DNA of 64,000 bases from Impatiens glandulifera (lineage: Eukaryota > Streptophyta > Magnoliopsida > Ericales > Balsaminaceae), in assembly GCF_907164915.1 (NCBI RefSeq), contig NC_061862.1:30211151-30275150 (forward strand). Direction: 5' to 3'. The notes beneath the pieces are model-generated. The model saw nothing but the letters and a program-made list of their open reading frames with translations. It ran no database searches and was not told where the DNA came from. Both the position numbers and the translations under genes were made by a program. This document shows, in pieces, positions 11,049 to 25,900 of the stretch (the first letter of the stretch is position 1; each line of letters starts with the position of its first letter).

Positions 11049-13633
11049 ATCTATCTGCGCTAGCTTGTTCGATTATAAAATAACTGTTTTAGTTATATAA
11101 AGCGTTTGAACCACTAACAAGTAACAATATACAATGAAAATGATCTAGCTAGATTTCAATGAATATGATAGAGTGAACGTATCTAAAAGTAAAGTAAGTA
11201 GTTCAAAATTAAGAAATATGATATGAAGGAGTGAGACTACCATACGTCATATGTTATTTTGGCAGCCCTAATTTGAAGAAGACGTTTCAAATTTGGAAAC
11301 TTCCTTATGAACTTAGTTCAAGATTGGTGGGATGCTAACATGTACTTTCTGATCCTATTCTTTCTCATTCTCATTATCCTTCCTTGACTTGAATTGCTTT
11401 CTCAAAAGTAGACATATATGGTCGAAATTTAGGTTGTTCATTTTATTTTATTTTGAATGTTTGTCCACAATTATAACTACCACTATAGATACTAATCTTA
11501 ATTCTTATGATAACTTCGTAGTATGCGGTCGATATGTTTACTATTTTTGTCTAATAATAATTAGGGTTTACATTTAAAAATTCGTAACTCAATGGTAGGG
11601 TAAAAAAAATTATAATCATGGGTTTGAATCTTCAAACTCGGATTACTTACAAAAAAACAAAAACAAAAAACAATTAGGATTTTTATGTTTTTCGTGTGTG
11701 TACATGCATTTACTCAGGTGGAAGGTGTTCATCATTAAGTAATAATAATAAGTGCTTAAATTGTTTCCATTTCAAGGAAGGGATCCATGTTGGAGGAATG
11801 ATCGATGTTTTCGAGAGGAAATGCAAATATACCTCCGAAATCTATGGATGATTGAGCTAGGTGTTGGTAAGTTTTGAATAATCTCTCACAAACCTCTCAT
11901 GTTTTGTTGGTACAAATTGGAAATTGGAGAGGAAAGATTTGGTCTATTTGAAAAAGGTGGAATGGATAATGTAATTAAAGGTGGAATTTTTCCATTTTGT
12001 AATTAAGTGGAATGCTTCCATTTTGTTACATAGTTATATGTTTTAATCTTTTTGCATACTATGTTTTAGATATTTTGGAATATTGTACATATATTTAATG
12101 GTTTACAAATAATCAATAGATTTAAATTTTAATATCATATATATTAATAATAATAACAATAATAATAATTAGAAGATACATTGTAAATTTCATTGATGAA
12201 AATTACAATAGTAATGGCTAAATAATAGTTACAAAAGTATTACAAGAAAGTGTTGCAACAGTTATATATATTTGTAAGTTTTAAAGATATTTGTTTTTAA
12301 AAATCAAGAAATTAGCATGACTATTTAAAGTTATATAAAAAATATTCCATTTCAAGCTGTAAACTACAATATTACAAAATTGTTGCTAAAATATTTTTTT
12401 TTTAAATTTAAATGGTTAAACATATCGCTACAATTTTATTTTTGTTTTTCTATTAAGAGAATTTCTAATGAAATAATGCTTTTTTATATAGATAGGATAA
12501 TAATAATAATAATTATGCAATATATTTTTTTCTTAGCATAATTAATATTGTTGCATTTCAAGCTCAAAACAATTAAATCGTCTGGTTAATTCTTATCATT
12601 CGACAAAGACATAATTATATTCTTATAATTCGTCTGTAATAAAAATTATAGTTTCAACACAACGATCAATCTAATTCCGAGAGCAATTAAGTATGCAAAT
12701 CACAATTTCTCGTCACATACCCTTCACTATATTGGCCATGAGATCTAACTTACTCGTGTGAGGTCGTGATCAATCAACAAATGAATTAAGTTAGAAAACC
12801 TTACAATGGAAATATTAATTAGAAGAAAAAGGGTTTGATAAGTAAGTATTGATGGTTACACATCACATTGCGTGTTTAGTTTGAAGGAACATTATTAATT
12901 ACGTACGTGGTACCAACATTATATTGTCTATGTTCTGATAATGTCTTTATATAATTATATCCCAAAACAAACAAATCTTATTTATTCACTCAATTGGTCC
13001 CAAGTATCCCAAACTCTTTTAGTATCATGAAATCATTGTAGATATCTGGTCACCATCATGATCAACTTCTTCTTTTTGGTGAGTGTGGGCTTCAATTTCT
13101 TTAGTTTGGTCGAATTCATGCATAAACGGTAAACCTACCCACGTCATAATTAATTATAGTTTTATTTAGTCAAATTTAAGCTGCTATAGCTAGCTCAATT
13201 ATTTATTTATATTTATACTTTTACGCGTTGAAGTATCTAATTGGTCTATCATAATAGAGTTTTTTTTAAAAAGAAATTATATTTTTGTTTAAAAAAATAA
13301 TTCGTATTTAAGTTACATTTCCATAGAGAATGATCTAATTTAAGTGCAATGTCCTGGTGGTGGTGAATAGAACAGTGTGCTAGCCTTATACATGATCAAA
13401 TAAACAATAAGGAGTAATAATGGAAAAAGATATATAAAAGGGTAAAAGAGATATAAATTTTATTATTTTTTCAATTAAGAAAATTTCGCCACATTATTTC
13501 CTCCCATAAATTTTCTGACCACCCTGTCATTTCTCATAAACAATGGTCCAAAAAAATTGAATTGTAATACTATTGTTGATTTTTATTTTTGTTATTCTAA
13601 TAGGCTTTCTTGTTTGTTTTCAGGCGTATTGGT

Positions 13634-14503
13634 ATGTAATGCCCCAAACATGTATTGTTACATGTGAAAAAATAGACTATAAATACCCCGAACAAATCAA
13701 TGAGTCACTACAGTTTAAGTTCAAAAGATATTCATGAATGTATTTATAGTTTATTAATCTCACTCTTATAAAAATTCATATTTACTTTGATTTCTCGATG
13801 TGAAAACATCATAATCTCTCTAACTTAGTCATCATCTCATTTATAGTCATAGATTCCCCAGTTAGAACTCTAAAAGTGACCAACGTGACACTTTGTTCTC
13901 GCAGAATTTAAGAGGTGCTTCTCCACGACACGACACTTTGTTCCTACCATCGGGTCGGCTCTGATACCACTTATAACGCCCCGAATCCGGATACAAGGGA
14001 GAACCTCTTGAATCTTACGGGAACAGAGTTTCATGTGGGTCACTTCTCTACAGTCCTAATCGGGGGAGTCTGTGACTACGAATGAACTATAAATACCCTA
14101 AACAAACCATTGAGTCACCACATACCAAACTCAAAAGGTACCCATGAAGGTATTTACAGTCTATTAGCCTCACTTTTATAAGAATATCATATTTAGTGTG
14201 ATTTTCCAATATGGAACATCACAATCTTCCCAACCTAGTCACGCGATGTTCTCGTTGGGATTCAAGAGGTACTCCCCGTGAGTGACACTTTGTTTCTACC
14301 AGCAGGTCGGCTCTAATATCACTTGTAATGCCCCAAACCCGGATATTGTTACCTCTAAAGAAAATAAACTACAAATATCATCAAATAAATTACTACACTC
14401 AAGCTCAAAAAGTATTTATTAAATATGTGTAGTTTATTAACTTCACTCTTATAATGAATTCATATTTATTGTGATTTGTCGGCATTGAACATCACATCAT
14501 ACT
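13634..14503 (+). repeat. Head-to-tail array, two full and one partial unit of about 345 bp
   Basis: Unit A is 13634-13971, unit B 13972-14323 and unit C 14324 to about 14503 (truncated). Each starts with a TGTAATGCCCC or TATAACGCCCC string. Each continues with ACTATAAATACCC-like sequence, TTTATAGTTTATTA-like sequence and AACATCA, where unit C stops. Units A and B go on to ACACTTTGTT and close with GGTCGGCTCTGATACCACT or a close variant. Units are clearly diverged, so the array is old. There is no coding capacity, and the family is not identified. Confidence 0.7.
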
Positions 14504-17500
14504 TAGTTTAAGATAATTTAATTAAGATATTTTACTTATTAGAATAAAGTTTTTTGTTTTTGTTTTTTTAACTTAATAGTGATTTTATTAAAAGGAAATT
14601 AGGTGAAGTGATAGAGAAAGATATTGAGAAAAGATGAGTAATCAACTCCCATATAATACAAGTATCAACGATAAGACCTTAAATGTGAAAGTCAACTATC
14701 AATATTGATTATTCGATCATTTAATTATTCAAATGACCATGAACAACTAAGAGAAATAAACCAATCACAATAATAAGTCAGTTATTTTAGAAACTTCAAT
14801 AAAGATCATCGACATATATATGATTACATTATGCGACGTTGTTGTTGTCTTCATCTTCAGAGGCGGAAGAGTTTAAAATTCATAAACAACTTCCTTAATT
14901 TCTACCACTTAAGCATATTATTCAGATGAATAATTCTATTATTTTTTATTTCTTTGGAATCTCTCATGACTTTCATGTTATTAAGACATAATTATTTATT
15001 GAATATGTAAAAACTTTCATTAAACCATCAAACATAAGATCATACAAAAATGAGATAACTTGTCTAGTAAAGAATAAAAACATAACCAAACAACATAACA
15101 AAACAAGAATGAAACAATAAGAACAAACTTTACTCAATAACTCGAATTGAACACTAAACGCTACAAAGTCTTCCTTAATATGCTCGACTTTTGCTTTCAC
15201 TCAAATGGTAAATGCATCATTCTCCCAAACTTTTGGTCATTAATTTCTTTATTTGCACCTAATTATATGTGGAAGAAGCACATATAATATATTCCATCGG
15301 TTTATGTATCATCCATAATTGAATATTATACTCTTCCAAGATATCTTAAAAAAATTAAGGAATAAAAATGTTTCTATCTACAAAGAATTTCCCTTATGTT
15401 GGGATGTATATATTTAATCTCATATGGGTTATGATGCCTATATCCATTTAGGGTTTTGTGAGAAAATGTATCACCCCCAATAAGACGTAGTTATGTTCAA
15501 TGGCATATCTTTAATTTCTTCCTTTTCTTTTATTTATTTATTTATTTAAAATAAATAAATTAAGAGAGAGGACCCTCATGAATGTGTGATATAGAGCAGT
15601 ACTAGTCCCACAAGTAATTTATACTTGTACCTTCAATTAGTTGTTAGTTATTTTAATTATATGTTGGGTGCTTTGAACCTCTCACAGCAGAAGAAATATT
15701 AAAGTGAGAAAATGAAATGACATAAAAGTAGTAATCATTTATATACTCTTTACAATCAAATATCAAATGGTCACGGAAACCACGCAATTTATATTTATAT
15801 ATATACATATATATGTCCATTAAGTCATGCATGCACCCGTCACCACTTAATTATGAAAAAAAGGATTCTTCGGCTCCAATATTGTATTTGTTCATGCATT
15901 TGATCTTGTGGGGTCGACGTACGTTATTAATTCAATGCTTATTTATTCAAGTCACCTAAGTTAGCTAAGCTATATATATACTAGCTAGAGGACTTTAAAA
16001 CCTATTTTTTTGAAATTTATAACACATGCAAAACTATTATTTATTTTTTTTAATAATTAATTAAGATGCTTATTAAAAATTAATCAAATAAACATAACAC
16101 TAATAAGATAAACAAAAAAAAACAATACAAAGACAAATTCATCATTGAGGTTAGTTTATGATCAGGTAATTATGATTGTAATTAGTTTTTACATGGCACT
16201 CACAAGTGATCCAATTCACACAAAAATAAAATACATATATATAATGCCAAAATTAAGTTACAATTATTGAATATCATTTCGTTGAAGATTCTGCGACGTC
16301 GACAAGTTCTTGACATCATTTAATGATCAAATCTTTGGCTCCACAAGCAAGAAAAAAAAACTCCCAGTAGGAGTTCCTAAACCTAGACAAAGAAACAGAT
16401 GGGCAAATATGTTCCAAGATAAGCTAAAATAATCCATGTCAAAATCTAGGTCCTTTAGGTTGAAGGTTTGTGGATGTTTTCATTTTCATGTCTTTTAGAT
16501 GTTTCTTACTTGCATTGTAATTAGTAAGTACTTTTTTCTTATTTCTTTTTGGAATTTAGGCTCTCTAACCTAGATTATTAAATAATTTTGAACAGTTTTA
16601 ATTAATCTAGCTAATTGTTAATTACTTACTTATTTTAAAAATTAGTGTAAGAATCTTAATGCATTAGGGTTTAATAGTTGTATTTTCTCGGGGTACCCCA
16701 ACAAAAAGCTACGCAATGAGTTCGCTAACAATTTTTCATGATTGGGTTATCGATCTCTTACCTTTGGTTTGAAAATATCACCATGAAACAAAGTTGATGT
16801 TCCTGGTAGATCTGAGTTTCTATTTTTGGAATGAAAATAAATGACAGCAACTTAGCTCCTTCCACTTATACATTTGATTTTTCTTTTTTCTTTTTGTTCT
16901 TATAGAAAATGTAACACTTGACATCATGCCTTTGAAATTGGCCTTGGCCCATTATTTTGTGTTGTTGACATTTATGGCCACAAAGCAATAAAATGTGTCA
17001 CCTTTTTAGGTGACATAACACATGCTTAAAAAAAACTTTTTTTCGACTAAGTTTATACTTTAGAAGAGCTGAGGAGGCTAGCACAACACCATAGATGACT
17101 AAATGAACCTTGTTTAGGTATAAAAACGCAAACTGAGACAAGGTGAAAAATAAAAGGATTATAAAGATTGTATAATTTGGTTCAAAAGTTTAATTTCGCA
17201 TTTGATCAATTAATCTAAGAACTAAACTGTTCCGTGCAAGGAATTTTTACAAATGATTTATAAATGTACTTGCTTCGTCTTCACTACAAAACGTTTATTA
17301 TTACTAAATGTTAAGGTTTGATAAATTATTTTATGAAATATGAATCAAAGATATTTGTATAATTGATCATAAAATGGTTACATTATGGATTTATGATAAA
17401 TGATTTTGAATGGTTGGAAACTAATTAAGAGGAAGCTGAGGAGCCTACCTATGCGATCAAGAGGCTGACTGGGGATATTGTGCATCACACATCTTTGGCC

Positions 17501-17805
17501 GATGAACTCTTTTCTCTTTTGATCCATCACTTTTTAAGAGATCTCGATCTACTAACCTAAGCGAGAGGATCACATTGAAAGGGTCTATGATGTACACGAC
17601 ACCTCGATTATTCTCACCCGTCCATCCTGCCTCCAACATATGTTATTGTCGTGGAGGGCCCGGGCAAGTGTTGATCACACTAATAGGTTTAAGTATAGGG
17701 AATGACCGAAAATGAGATACATTTATGTTACGAGGAAGAAGTATGAGAATGGACCCAATGTATCGTATAAAGATCTTATATACATTAAATTCGAATAATA
17801 TTCAT

Positions 17806-17875
17806 AATAACATGTTCGAGATGCTATAACAAATGACAGTAATAACATGTTCGAGATGCTATAACAAATGACAGT
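17806..17875. repeat. 35-bp perfect tandem duplication
   Basis: The unit beginning AATAACATGTTCGAGATGCT and ending AAATGACAGT occurs twice with no gap. The two copies look identical, so the duplication is recent, most likely replication slippage or a repair footprint. Confidence 0.75.
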
Positions 17876-19749
17876 GACACTAGAATCTGAATTACATAAC
17901 TTATATTAATCTATTTTTTATTGGGTTAATTGTCATCATCAAGTTTTTGCTCACTCAAAATGAAGTGGATTGATGAGATGATTTAATCATTTAAATAAAA
18001 CTTTATTAATTTGAACTTAATTTTATAGTTGTTTATATGTGGATGTCAATGCAAGACATGACTAAAGTCTTAGTTGATGGTCCATATACAAGACACTTAC
18101 ATCTAATTGGTTGATGGCTTCACCAAGTTATAAAAATAATGTGATTATTATTACCTTAATTTCAGAACTATATAAAATGCTATTATTTTTTTAGATGAAT
18201 GATGGTTACATTTGTTTGAACTTAGAAGTGACTTTCTTTAATTAATTAAACTATTTTATATGTTATTTGATTGATCTAGCTGCTTAAACATGTCTTGATT
18301 TCTTATGGAGTGGGTGGGGTTAACTTATAATTCTATTTATTTCAATTAAAGATTGAGATATATTGTCAGAATAAGGACTCGTGGGGACTCAAGCATATTA
18401 TATATATAGCTGTAAGGCAATTTTTAATAATTGTTTTTTAATTTATAAAGCTAGCTAGTACGTCATAAGTCATAACCGTTGGGAAAATAATTTTTTTTTT
18501 TTTTTGTATATCTCAATTTTTCAAAATAATAAAAGTAAGTTCTCACATTTTCTTTACTAAGTTAAAGTTCTACATTCCATCCGTGTTCATAACTATTTCA
18601 ATTAAAAAGTCAATCCAGAAATTAAAGTTAGATTAGACAGAAAAAAATGAAATTTTTTTGTTGGGTAATCATTTAAAAAGTTGAAAGGAAAAAAATGTAA
18701 CTAGAAAGAATCGAGAGTCACATTAGTATTATTTTTAAAATATTGGAATAGGTAAATTGATCATTGACAGTGCTATTTTGAAGTTAATTATTTTAAAACA
18801 TAGTTATTTATAATAAATACTATTTAGAAATAAACGCAAAAGATAAAAATACATATAAATTATAAAAACACTCAAATAATTATAGGAAACTTATAATCCA
18901 TTATTATCATCTAAACTTCCCTCAAGTCTCATCCTAGCTAATAACTAATCAACTTATAATTGATCTTAAAAGTCACATATATGATATATAATAGTGTACC
19001 CCATGCCATATGGTTTTCTTGATTTTGAATTTGTTAGTACGTAAATAGATTATCCTGTCTAGCTAGTGACAGTTGGACATGATTTTGTTTTATAAACGAT
19101 TATGGTTAGAAGTCATAAAATATTATTATTATTATTATTATAAAAATAAAATGCCATTTTGCTATTGCACATGGAAACGGACCCATAAAGTGACTTTTAG
19201 GAGACATGGTGGACAAACAAGGCTTAACGAATGAATGGTTACGAATTTATTGGTAACAAATTTTCATTTTTAACTTTTATAAAAACATATTTAAATATTT
19301 CCTTTTTTTCATCATGCTAATTAATAAGCCAAATTAGTATACAATTAAACACTTCCAAGACTTAACCTATTAATATTATCTTGGATATGATCATATATGA
19401 AATGATACTCTATATAAATTTTCTACAACATATAATAATATATTTTTAAATTCCCTTTTTAAGATATATTTTATCACTTTAATTTTCTAACAGTTAGTCA
19501 TTTTGTTTTTGTCAAACATGTGACATTTAGTCATTTAAGAATCACTCTTTTGTTATTTATATTATTAATTAAGAGAACAATATATATTTTTTTTAAACTA
19601 TGACGCTTTGATCATCCTGTTATTTTATTATGGGTTAAAAAATGTTCCACGACAAACAGCACGGTTGAGGCCACGGGAGGGGTTTAAATATTATTATTAT
19701 TATTTTTATTTTTATTTTGACAAATATTATTAACAATAAAAGTAGAGAC

Positions 19750-20672
19750 CAGGTGGGTCGGATAGAGTGGCTATGGACTGCTAACACGATATGACACTAA
19801 CCGAGCTGGACCCATTATAAGATACGAGGAGGCCCGACATGTCCGGCCCAACTAGGCCCTAAGCGTGCATTCGTACATGACCCGATTACTGGGCCTTCTG
19901 GCCTCTTTGTTTGCTACCTGCATGATTAGCAACCCACGTGGGCTGGGCCATTTTCAACCAATTTTTAAGTGTTTTTTATTTTATTATATTTTTTTGTTTA
20001 TTGAAATATATGGGTTTACCTTTCTCCTTAATTGAGTTTTTTTTTTTTTACTTCTCAGGGGCTCAAGGTAAGACATCTTAGAGAATAAATTCAAAATTAT
20101 ATATACATATATTGTTGGTTACCTTTGTATTGTTATTGTTTTATTTGTATTAACTAATTATTAATTTCATTTTATCAATGAAAAACACAGTAATCATGCT
20201 GAAACATTTAAACAGTAAAATACAATCCAATATAAGTTATTAATACAACTAAGAATGACACTATGAAATTGTCCCACCAAAATCAAAATCGAATCGAATT
20301 TTTTCGTTTGAGACGGTTTTTCCTTAAAATCGAACAGATATGAGATGAAGATGGTATTTGTGTTCTCTGTCCTATCCTGACCCGTCCAGATTTTGCCCCG
20401 AACATTATAAATATAATTAAATATATTTATTTATTCACTATATTTTATAAGAATAGTAAGTTTATTTTTTTATAATAATATAAATTTTCAATATTGTATA
20501 ATTTTATTATTTTCTTAAAAAAATATTTTAATAACGATGCCCAACGAAAATTTTCCGAAATTGAACAAAACCGAATAGGACGGAAAAGGTATTAAAAATA
20601 TCCCCGAAATAAAAACAGGACGGGATGATAAATACATTCCCCATCTCGAATCGCCCATTGTGATCCCTAAAT
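19750..20672. repeat. hAT-like non-autonomous repeat relics
   Basis: About 19760-19950 carries GGCCCGACATGTCCGGCCCA and related GC-rich strings. About 20270-20672 ends CATTGTGATCCCTA, whose complement TAGGGATCACAATGGG resembles the start of many small hAT-like plant elements. Inner blocks are rich in CCCCGAA and ACGGGA motifs. No complete pair of ends or target duplication was found, so borders and class are tentative. Confidence 0.35.
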
Positions 20673-21204
20673 ACAACTCAAAAGTAAAACTCAAGAACTA
20701 AGTGAAGCAAAAAATTAATGAGCAGACGAGTCTTCATTGAGATTTGACTCAAATATATTCATGAAAATACACAAAATGTTCTTTTAGTGTAAGATTAGCT
20801 AATGAGTATATATGGACAATATTAGCACTAAAAATTAATATTTCTAGATAACTAATATTTTTAATAACACATCTCATATATATGCAAAAAAAAGGGTATA
20901 TTATAGATGAGAAAAAGGACACAGTTAAGAGATGAAATGAACTCTGCTTCATTTACATTATATTCATAGTAGCATGTATGGAACCAATATAACAAGAAAG
21001 AAATTTAAGCAATATTTGTAATTTTAAGTTACCATTCCGAGAGTTCTATGTACACTCATCATTCTCTCTTTTCTTTCCGAATCTTGTGTAAGGACTGCCT
21101 AATATATATCGTTTTCTTTTTAGGGTTGGGACTGGGAACGAATAATATACATAATAAATCCAAAATCTATCCAGCATTAGATGCGCTCACTGATGATCAA
21201 TTCC

Positions 21205-22089
21205 TCATTTACCAGACTTCTCCTTTGTACCTACATAAGTTCAATGTTAGAGATCGGATCAAGCATATATACAGGTTTTGGATCTCGATAATAAAAATAT
21301 AACACAACTTACTACTGAAAATACTTGATTTCAATGGCAGGCGAAGAGATGATCCTTTCATCTTCAGGTCCCGGAATTGCTTGATTCTACTACTAGATTT
21401 TTCTACCTTAGCCGGCCCGTTACTACTCTCCCCTCCAAGATATTCTACTCCTTTCTTTACTTTCTCGTGGTAAACAGCAGGTGGTGCAAGCCTTAAAGGT
21501 GGTATATTTTCTACATCAATCAATTTCTTGTCCTTCTGAAGATTATTCAACATCTCAAACTGTTGTTGAAAGCAGTCCCCAAGTGTTAGAAGTGTTATAA
21601 AATACAGTGGCAAGATTTAGAAAGAAAAAAATAAGTTGGGCTGACCCGTGGAATTTGTTGGGGGCGATAGGAATTCTCAAGGGCATCGTTTTCATGTTGG
21701 AAGTGGGAGAGATTTCCTGGAGTTTGATGGGATCTTGAAGGAATTTTGCTTATCAGTCCACTTTCGGCAACAATGCTCTTACTTGATTTGGTATCCTTCT
21801 TTGGCATACAGATGGGGCATCCAGTAAGAGAGCCTTCGCGTGAAGTTTGATCGTTCTCTTGAGGCTCACACTGGACATGAGTTGCATGGCCACAATTGAA
21901 AACACGAATTCCTGATCTTGAGGAATTCTTCGTTAGGGGATAGCTGCAAATACAGCAAGACAGACTTCGTGGTGCATATCCGTGTGATGCTCCTTTCTTC
22001 AGCAAACTCATTGTATAGAATGTGTCATCCTCAATCAAGGATTTTGCAGTGTCCTATAGAAATAAAGGATTTTGCATTAGTTATATTTA

Positions 22090-22126
<37 letters not shown>

Positions 22127-22909
22127 GTAATAATAAAAGGAGTTTGTCAACCAGGCTGTCAAGATTCAAAATTAACCTTCTAATTCATGTGAAAATACAA
22201 CATTCCTTTCCAATCTAGGAACAATAGTATACATTGAAAAACATTTGGCAGAGACAATCTAGGGACAATAGTATACATTGCTAATAAACATGTATAAAAG
22301 AGTGAACTATAGAGCATGCGAGTTAAGGTAACAAAGGAACTGAGAAATGCAAAGAGTATGATTTACCAGGATTCTCCTCTCAAAACCATATATCCCAAGC
22401 ATTCCCAATATGGTAACTTTAAAATCACCAAACTCTTGGCTACCACCATCAGTCAAGAGTTTGGCCATGATAGTTGGAAGGTGAACATGTCCAATCATTC
22501 CCTCAACGATTTCTTTAATGAACAGAGAAAACAGTTTCTTCAAAGCATTGAAACCCTTGTGGGATTTTGAAATCTTCCACTTAATTATGCACGATTCTTC
22601 ACCTACTTTCCCACCCAAAGATTCAGCAAGCAATCTGACATGGTTCTCTCGAACACTGTATGAATCTTGCAGAGGCTCGCAAAACCTGCCAGAAGTCAAA
22701 ACCTCTATCATCCCCAAGGAGAAAGATTATCTAGATTGTATCATGAAAACGAACAAGAAAATACAACAAATCCATACTAATGCATAATTTGGAAAGCAGG
22801 TGCAAATTATCACTATGACTACACAATTATCCACTTCTTTTTCACGTTCATCATGATCTAAAAATTCTACATTTGTTGTTTGTGAAAAGTTACAATGATC
22901 TACAAAGGA

Positions 22910-22994
<85 letters not shown>

Positions 22995-25900
22995 AAATCA
23001 AGCTGTTACAATTACACTATAATTTGGATTATTATTTTAAAAATAATTTGTATACCAAATTAAACAACAAAATAACACTATAATATGGGTCATTATCCAA
23101 AAACAAATCTTATGCCACCTAAGTATTTAATTAAAATTGTTACATTGATCTTTCTTTTTCCCAAAAAATAAATATATAGTGGCAAACTTTCTAAGCTTAC
23201 GTATCAAGCAATAGGAACCATAGGGTTTCAGACTCCTCAGGATCTAGCCTAGGAGTGTTCCTCTGGCACAGTACAATACATGTTCGCAATATTCCCTGAA
23301 TGTCTACAACCTGCAAGCAAGATCACAAAGTTTTATCATACATGAAGAACAGAAGACACGAGTGTTGAAAGAAAAGATTTAAACCCACCTCCTCCTCCTT
23401 TAATAAAGTACTTGAATGCTCCTTGCCAGCCCTTGAAACTACATTTGATACTGTAGCATCAAGCTTAACAAATTTCTCATTGAGGCCAGACAAGGTAAGC
23501 AGAAGAGCACTCCCAGCATCACCCACCCTTTCTAACAAAAAAGCAGCAGCATCAATAACTCCATATTTCTGGCATAGTCGTAAACAGTGCTCTACTCTGT
23601 AGTTCTCAAACGTCTGAAGAAACTTCAGAACAGAATTGCTTTCATATTGGCAAAGTAGCTGCATGGAGTAAGAAAACGAAGTCAGTCTTGGTGATCTAGT
23701 CACTAGAGGAGCCATATTCAGACTTTCAAGCCATGTGGAGAATACATAGTCGCACTAACATGTATGTTTAAAGAAATGGTTGATATAGAGATACATAAAA
23801 GGGCAAAGACCATGTAAAACATCTGAGCATACAATGTAGTAATCAAAGATAAAAGGGTATATAGTAGATCTAGAGGATCAATATATTTATCGACTTTTAC
23901 ACGAATTTGATCAATGCAATGTTTTTAATACCTCGAGGTAACGCTCAATCAGTTCATCAGTCACGTGAACCGGATTATCACGCAAAAACTTTGGGAAATC
24001 AGATATCTTCTCCAAGTATAAATCAACTGACTCATATTTCCCTCTTCTCCCATTGAAGAATCCCCAGGCCTTGCCCTTTCTTAAGAGAGAAACATCTAGG
24101 GTGACACATAAGTGAACCTCGAAAAGAGTCTTTAGATAAAGAAAATGGCTTTTGGGTTGAGACTGGAGATGAGACAAGATTTCTTCACTTTCTCTGTTGA
24201 AATGGTCATGGATAAGAAAGAAAGCACCCTGTCTGCAGAGATAAGTGATGTGTAAGCTCTGTCAGTAAGTTATTGCAAATCTACAATAGGACTAACATTC
24301 ACAGAATACATCTCTTTATTCAACTTATACCTGCTTAAAATAACCAGATCTGGAAATCGAGAAATTACAGCTGAATAAAAAGATTGGAGTTCACTTCCAC
24401 TTAGTTCTTGTAAAGCTACATTGATGAAGGCAAATGCATGTACTGGGTCATCCAAGTCTTTCATGTAGCTATCCAAGGCAGCAACATACTGATGACTGAT
24501 GGCATGAATCAATCCACATGCCTACAAATATTGATTCAAGTTATACAAGTTACATCAAATAAATTAAATGTTCTTACACAATGTTGAGTCTAGATGACTA
24601 TACTTAAGTATTCTAAGTACAAGACAACAACAAAATGTGAAGCAATACCTGATAAAATTCAGCTTTCTCACACAGATCCAATACGTACAATGCATTCCAA
24701 TCTGCTTCAGGCACTACTTCCAACAGAGCAAGGACCTGCTTCTCTTTTTTTTGTGAAGTTTCAACATCTTTGGTTTGAGTACCAGAAGAAATGCTAATCT
24801 CGGTCGTAAAAGACTGAAGAATTTCACTCAATATGCGAGTTGAAATAGTAGCCTTTTCACAGGAAACATAATATGCAACAAACTCCAGCATGTAACTCCT
24901 GTCCTTCACTGAAGGCCAAATACCTAACTCACTGCTGCCAGTTGGCTCATCTTTTGGTAGGTTTTTCATGTCAAGGATGTGAATAACAGCATCAACTGTT
25001 TCTTGCACCAGTGCATCCTGTCTCCAACTTGCATGATTTTCTTTATTACTATCTATATTCATGTTAGCCAAACCATGAGACAAATGGTCCAATTCTTGAA
25101 TTCCCTCTTCTACAAATGCACATCTCAGAACATCTAATGTAGCTTCAGTGTCTAACTCCAATAGATGATACATGTTTCTGTATACTCCTGTAAATGAGCT
25201 AGTAACCATGGTTGAACTTGGAGCAACAGACTTCTCAAGGAGAAACTGCAAAAGTTCTGATCTAAGCGATTGTAAGCGTGTAGGGGACAGAGTTCCATGG
25301 CCTGTAAAATAGGTAGTTGTCTGAGTAACTTATAATTGTAGAGGTGTCACACAAATGAGAAGAAAATTTATCAGACAAACAAGCAATATTGATGCCATAA
25401 ATATTCATTTTAGTCTTTCCCCAGGTAGATTAGTATGCATTTACCAAATTCAGGGTAACCTTTTAGTCTTATTAATAGTAATGGAAGTTGCATTATCTTT
25501 CTTTAGTGAGAGATGCAAGGAATGTCTATCCGACCTCACGGTGGAGCTTATTTAATTGTTCTTCTCCAATGCTATGTGATTTTGCTTGGACGTTTATTTA
25601 TTTAAATGCTTACAGATCAAAATGACTAAGTAGATCTTCTAGATTGATCTGGTGAGTCTAACCAAATATAACATACAAATTTCCCTTAACAACACTCACT
25701 CAAATGAAGACAAAATTTATAGGCCTATTCGGAAACACTTATGTTTCGGTATTAGAACCACAAATAAGTTTTTGAATTTGTTAGACTGACAGTGTTTGAT
25801 AAAACTGAAAATTAAGATCTGCATACTGAATTCTAAGTACTTAATGACTTAAATATCAAGAGATAAAAATGTGATCATATGAATTCTAAGTATTTCCCAT

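Larger units (their letters stand above)
9760..21204. other. Intergenic, about 11 kb, repeats and AT-rich DNA
   Basis: No convincing protein gene was found between the ARGOS-like gene and VPS8. Recognisable content: a G-box, a 17-bp direct repeat (10770-10786 and 10891-10907), a SINE (10914-11048), a head-to-tail array of about 345-bp units (13634-14503), a 35-bp tandem duplication (17806-17875) and hAT-like repeat relics (about 19750-20672). A weak minus-strand frame at 17457-17639 sits in a less AT-rich patch (17420-17700), but I recognise nothing in it. Confidence 0.55.

Noticed and set aside
11580..11655. Possible third SINE or tRNA relic (AACTCAATGGTAGGG with GGTTTGAATC)
   Set aside because: The two boxes are plausible, but the body does not match the other SINEs and the B box is imperfect. 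Not enough to call.
17457..17639. 60-codon minus-strand frame in a less AT-rich patch
   Set aside because: No recognisable family, no neighbouring exons and no good start context. It may be an old retroelement scrap, but this cannot be supported.
22727..22996. An 89-codon frame made mostly of Tyr-Ile repeats
   Set aside because: It is a translation of the (TA)n microsatellite in a VPS8 intron.
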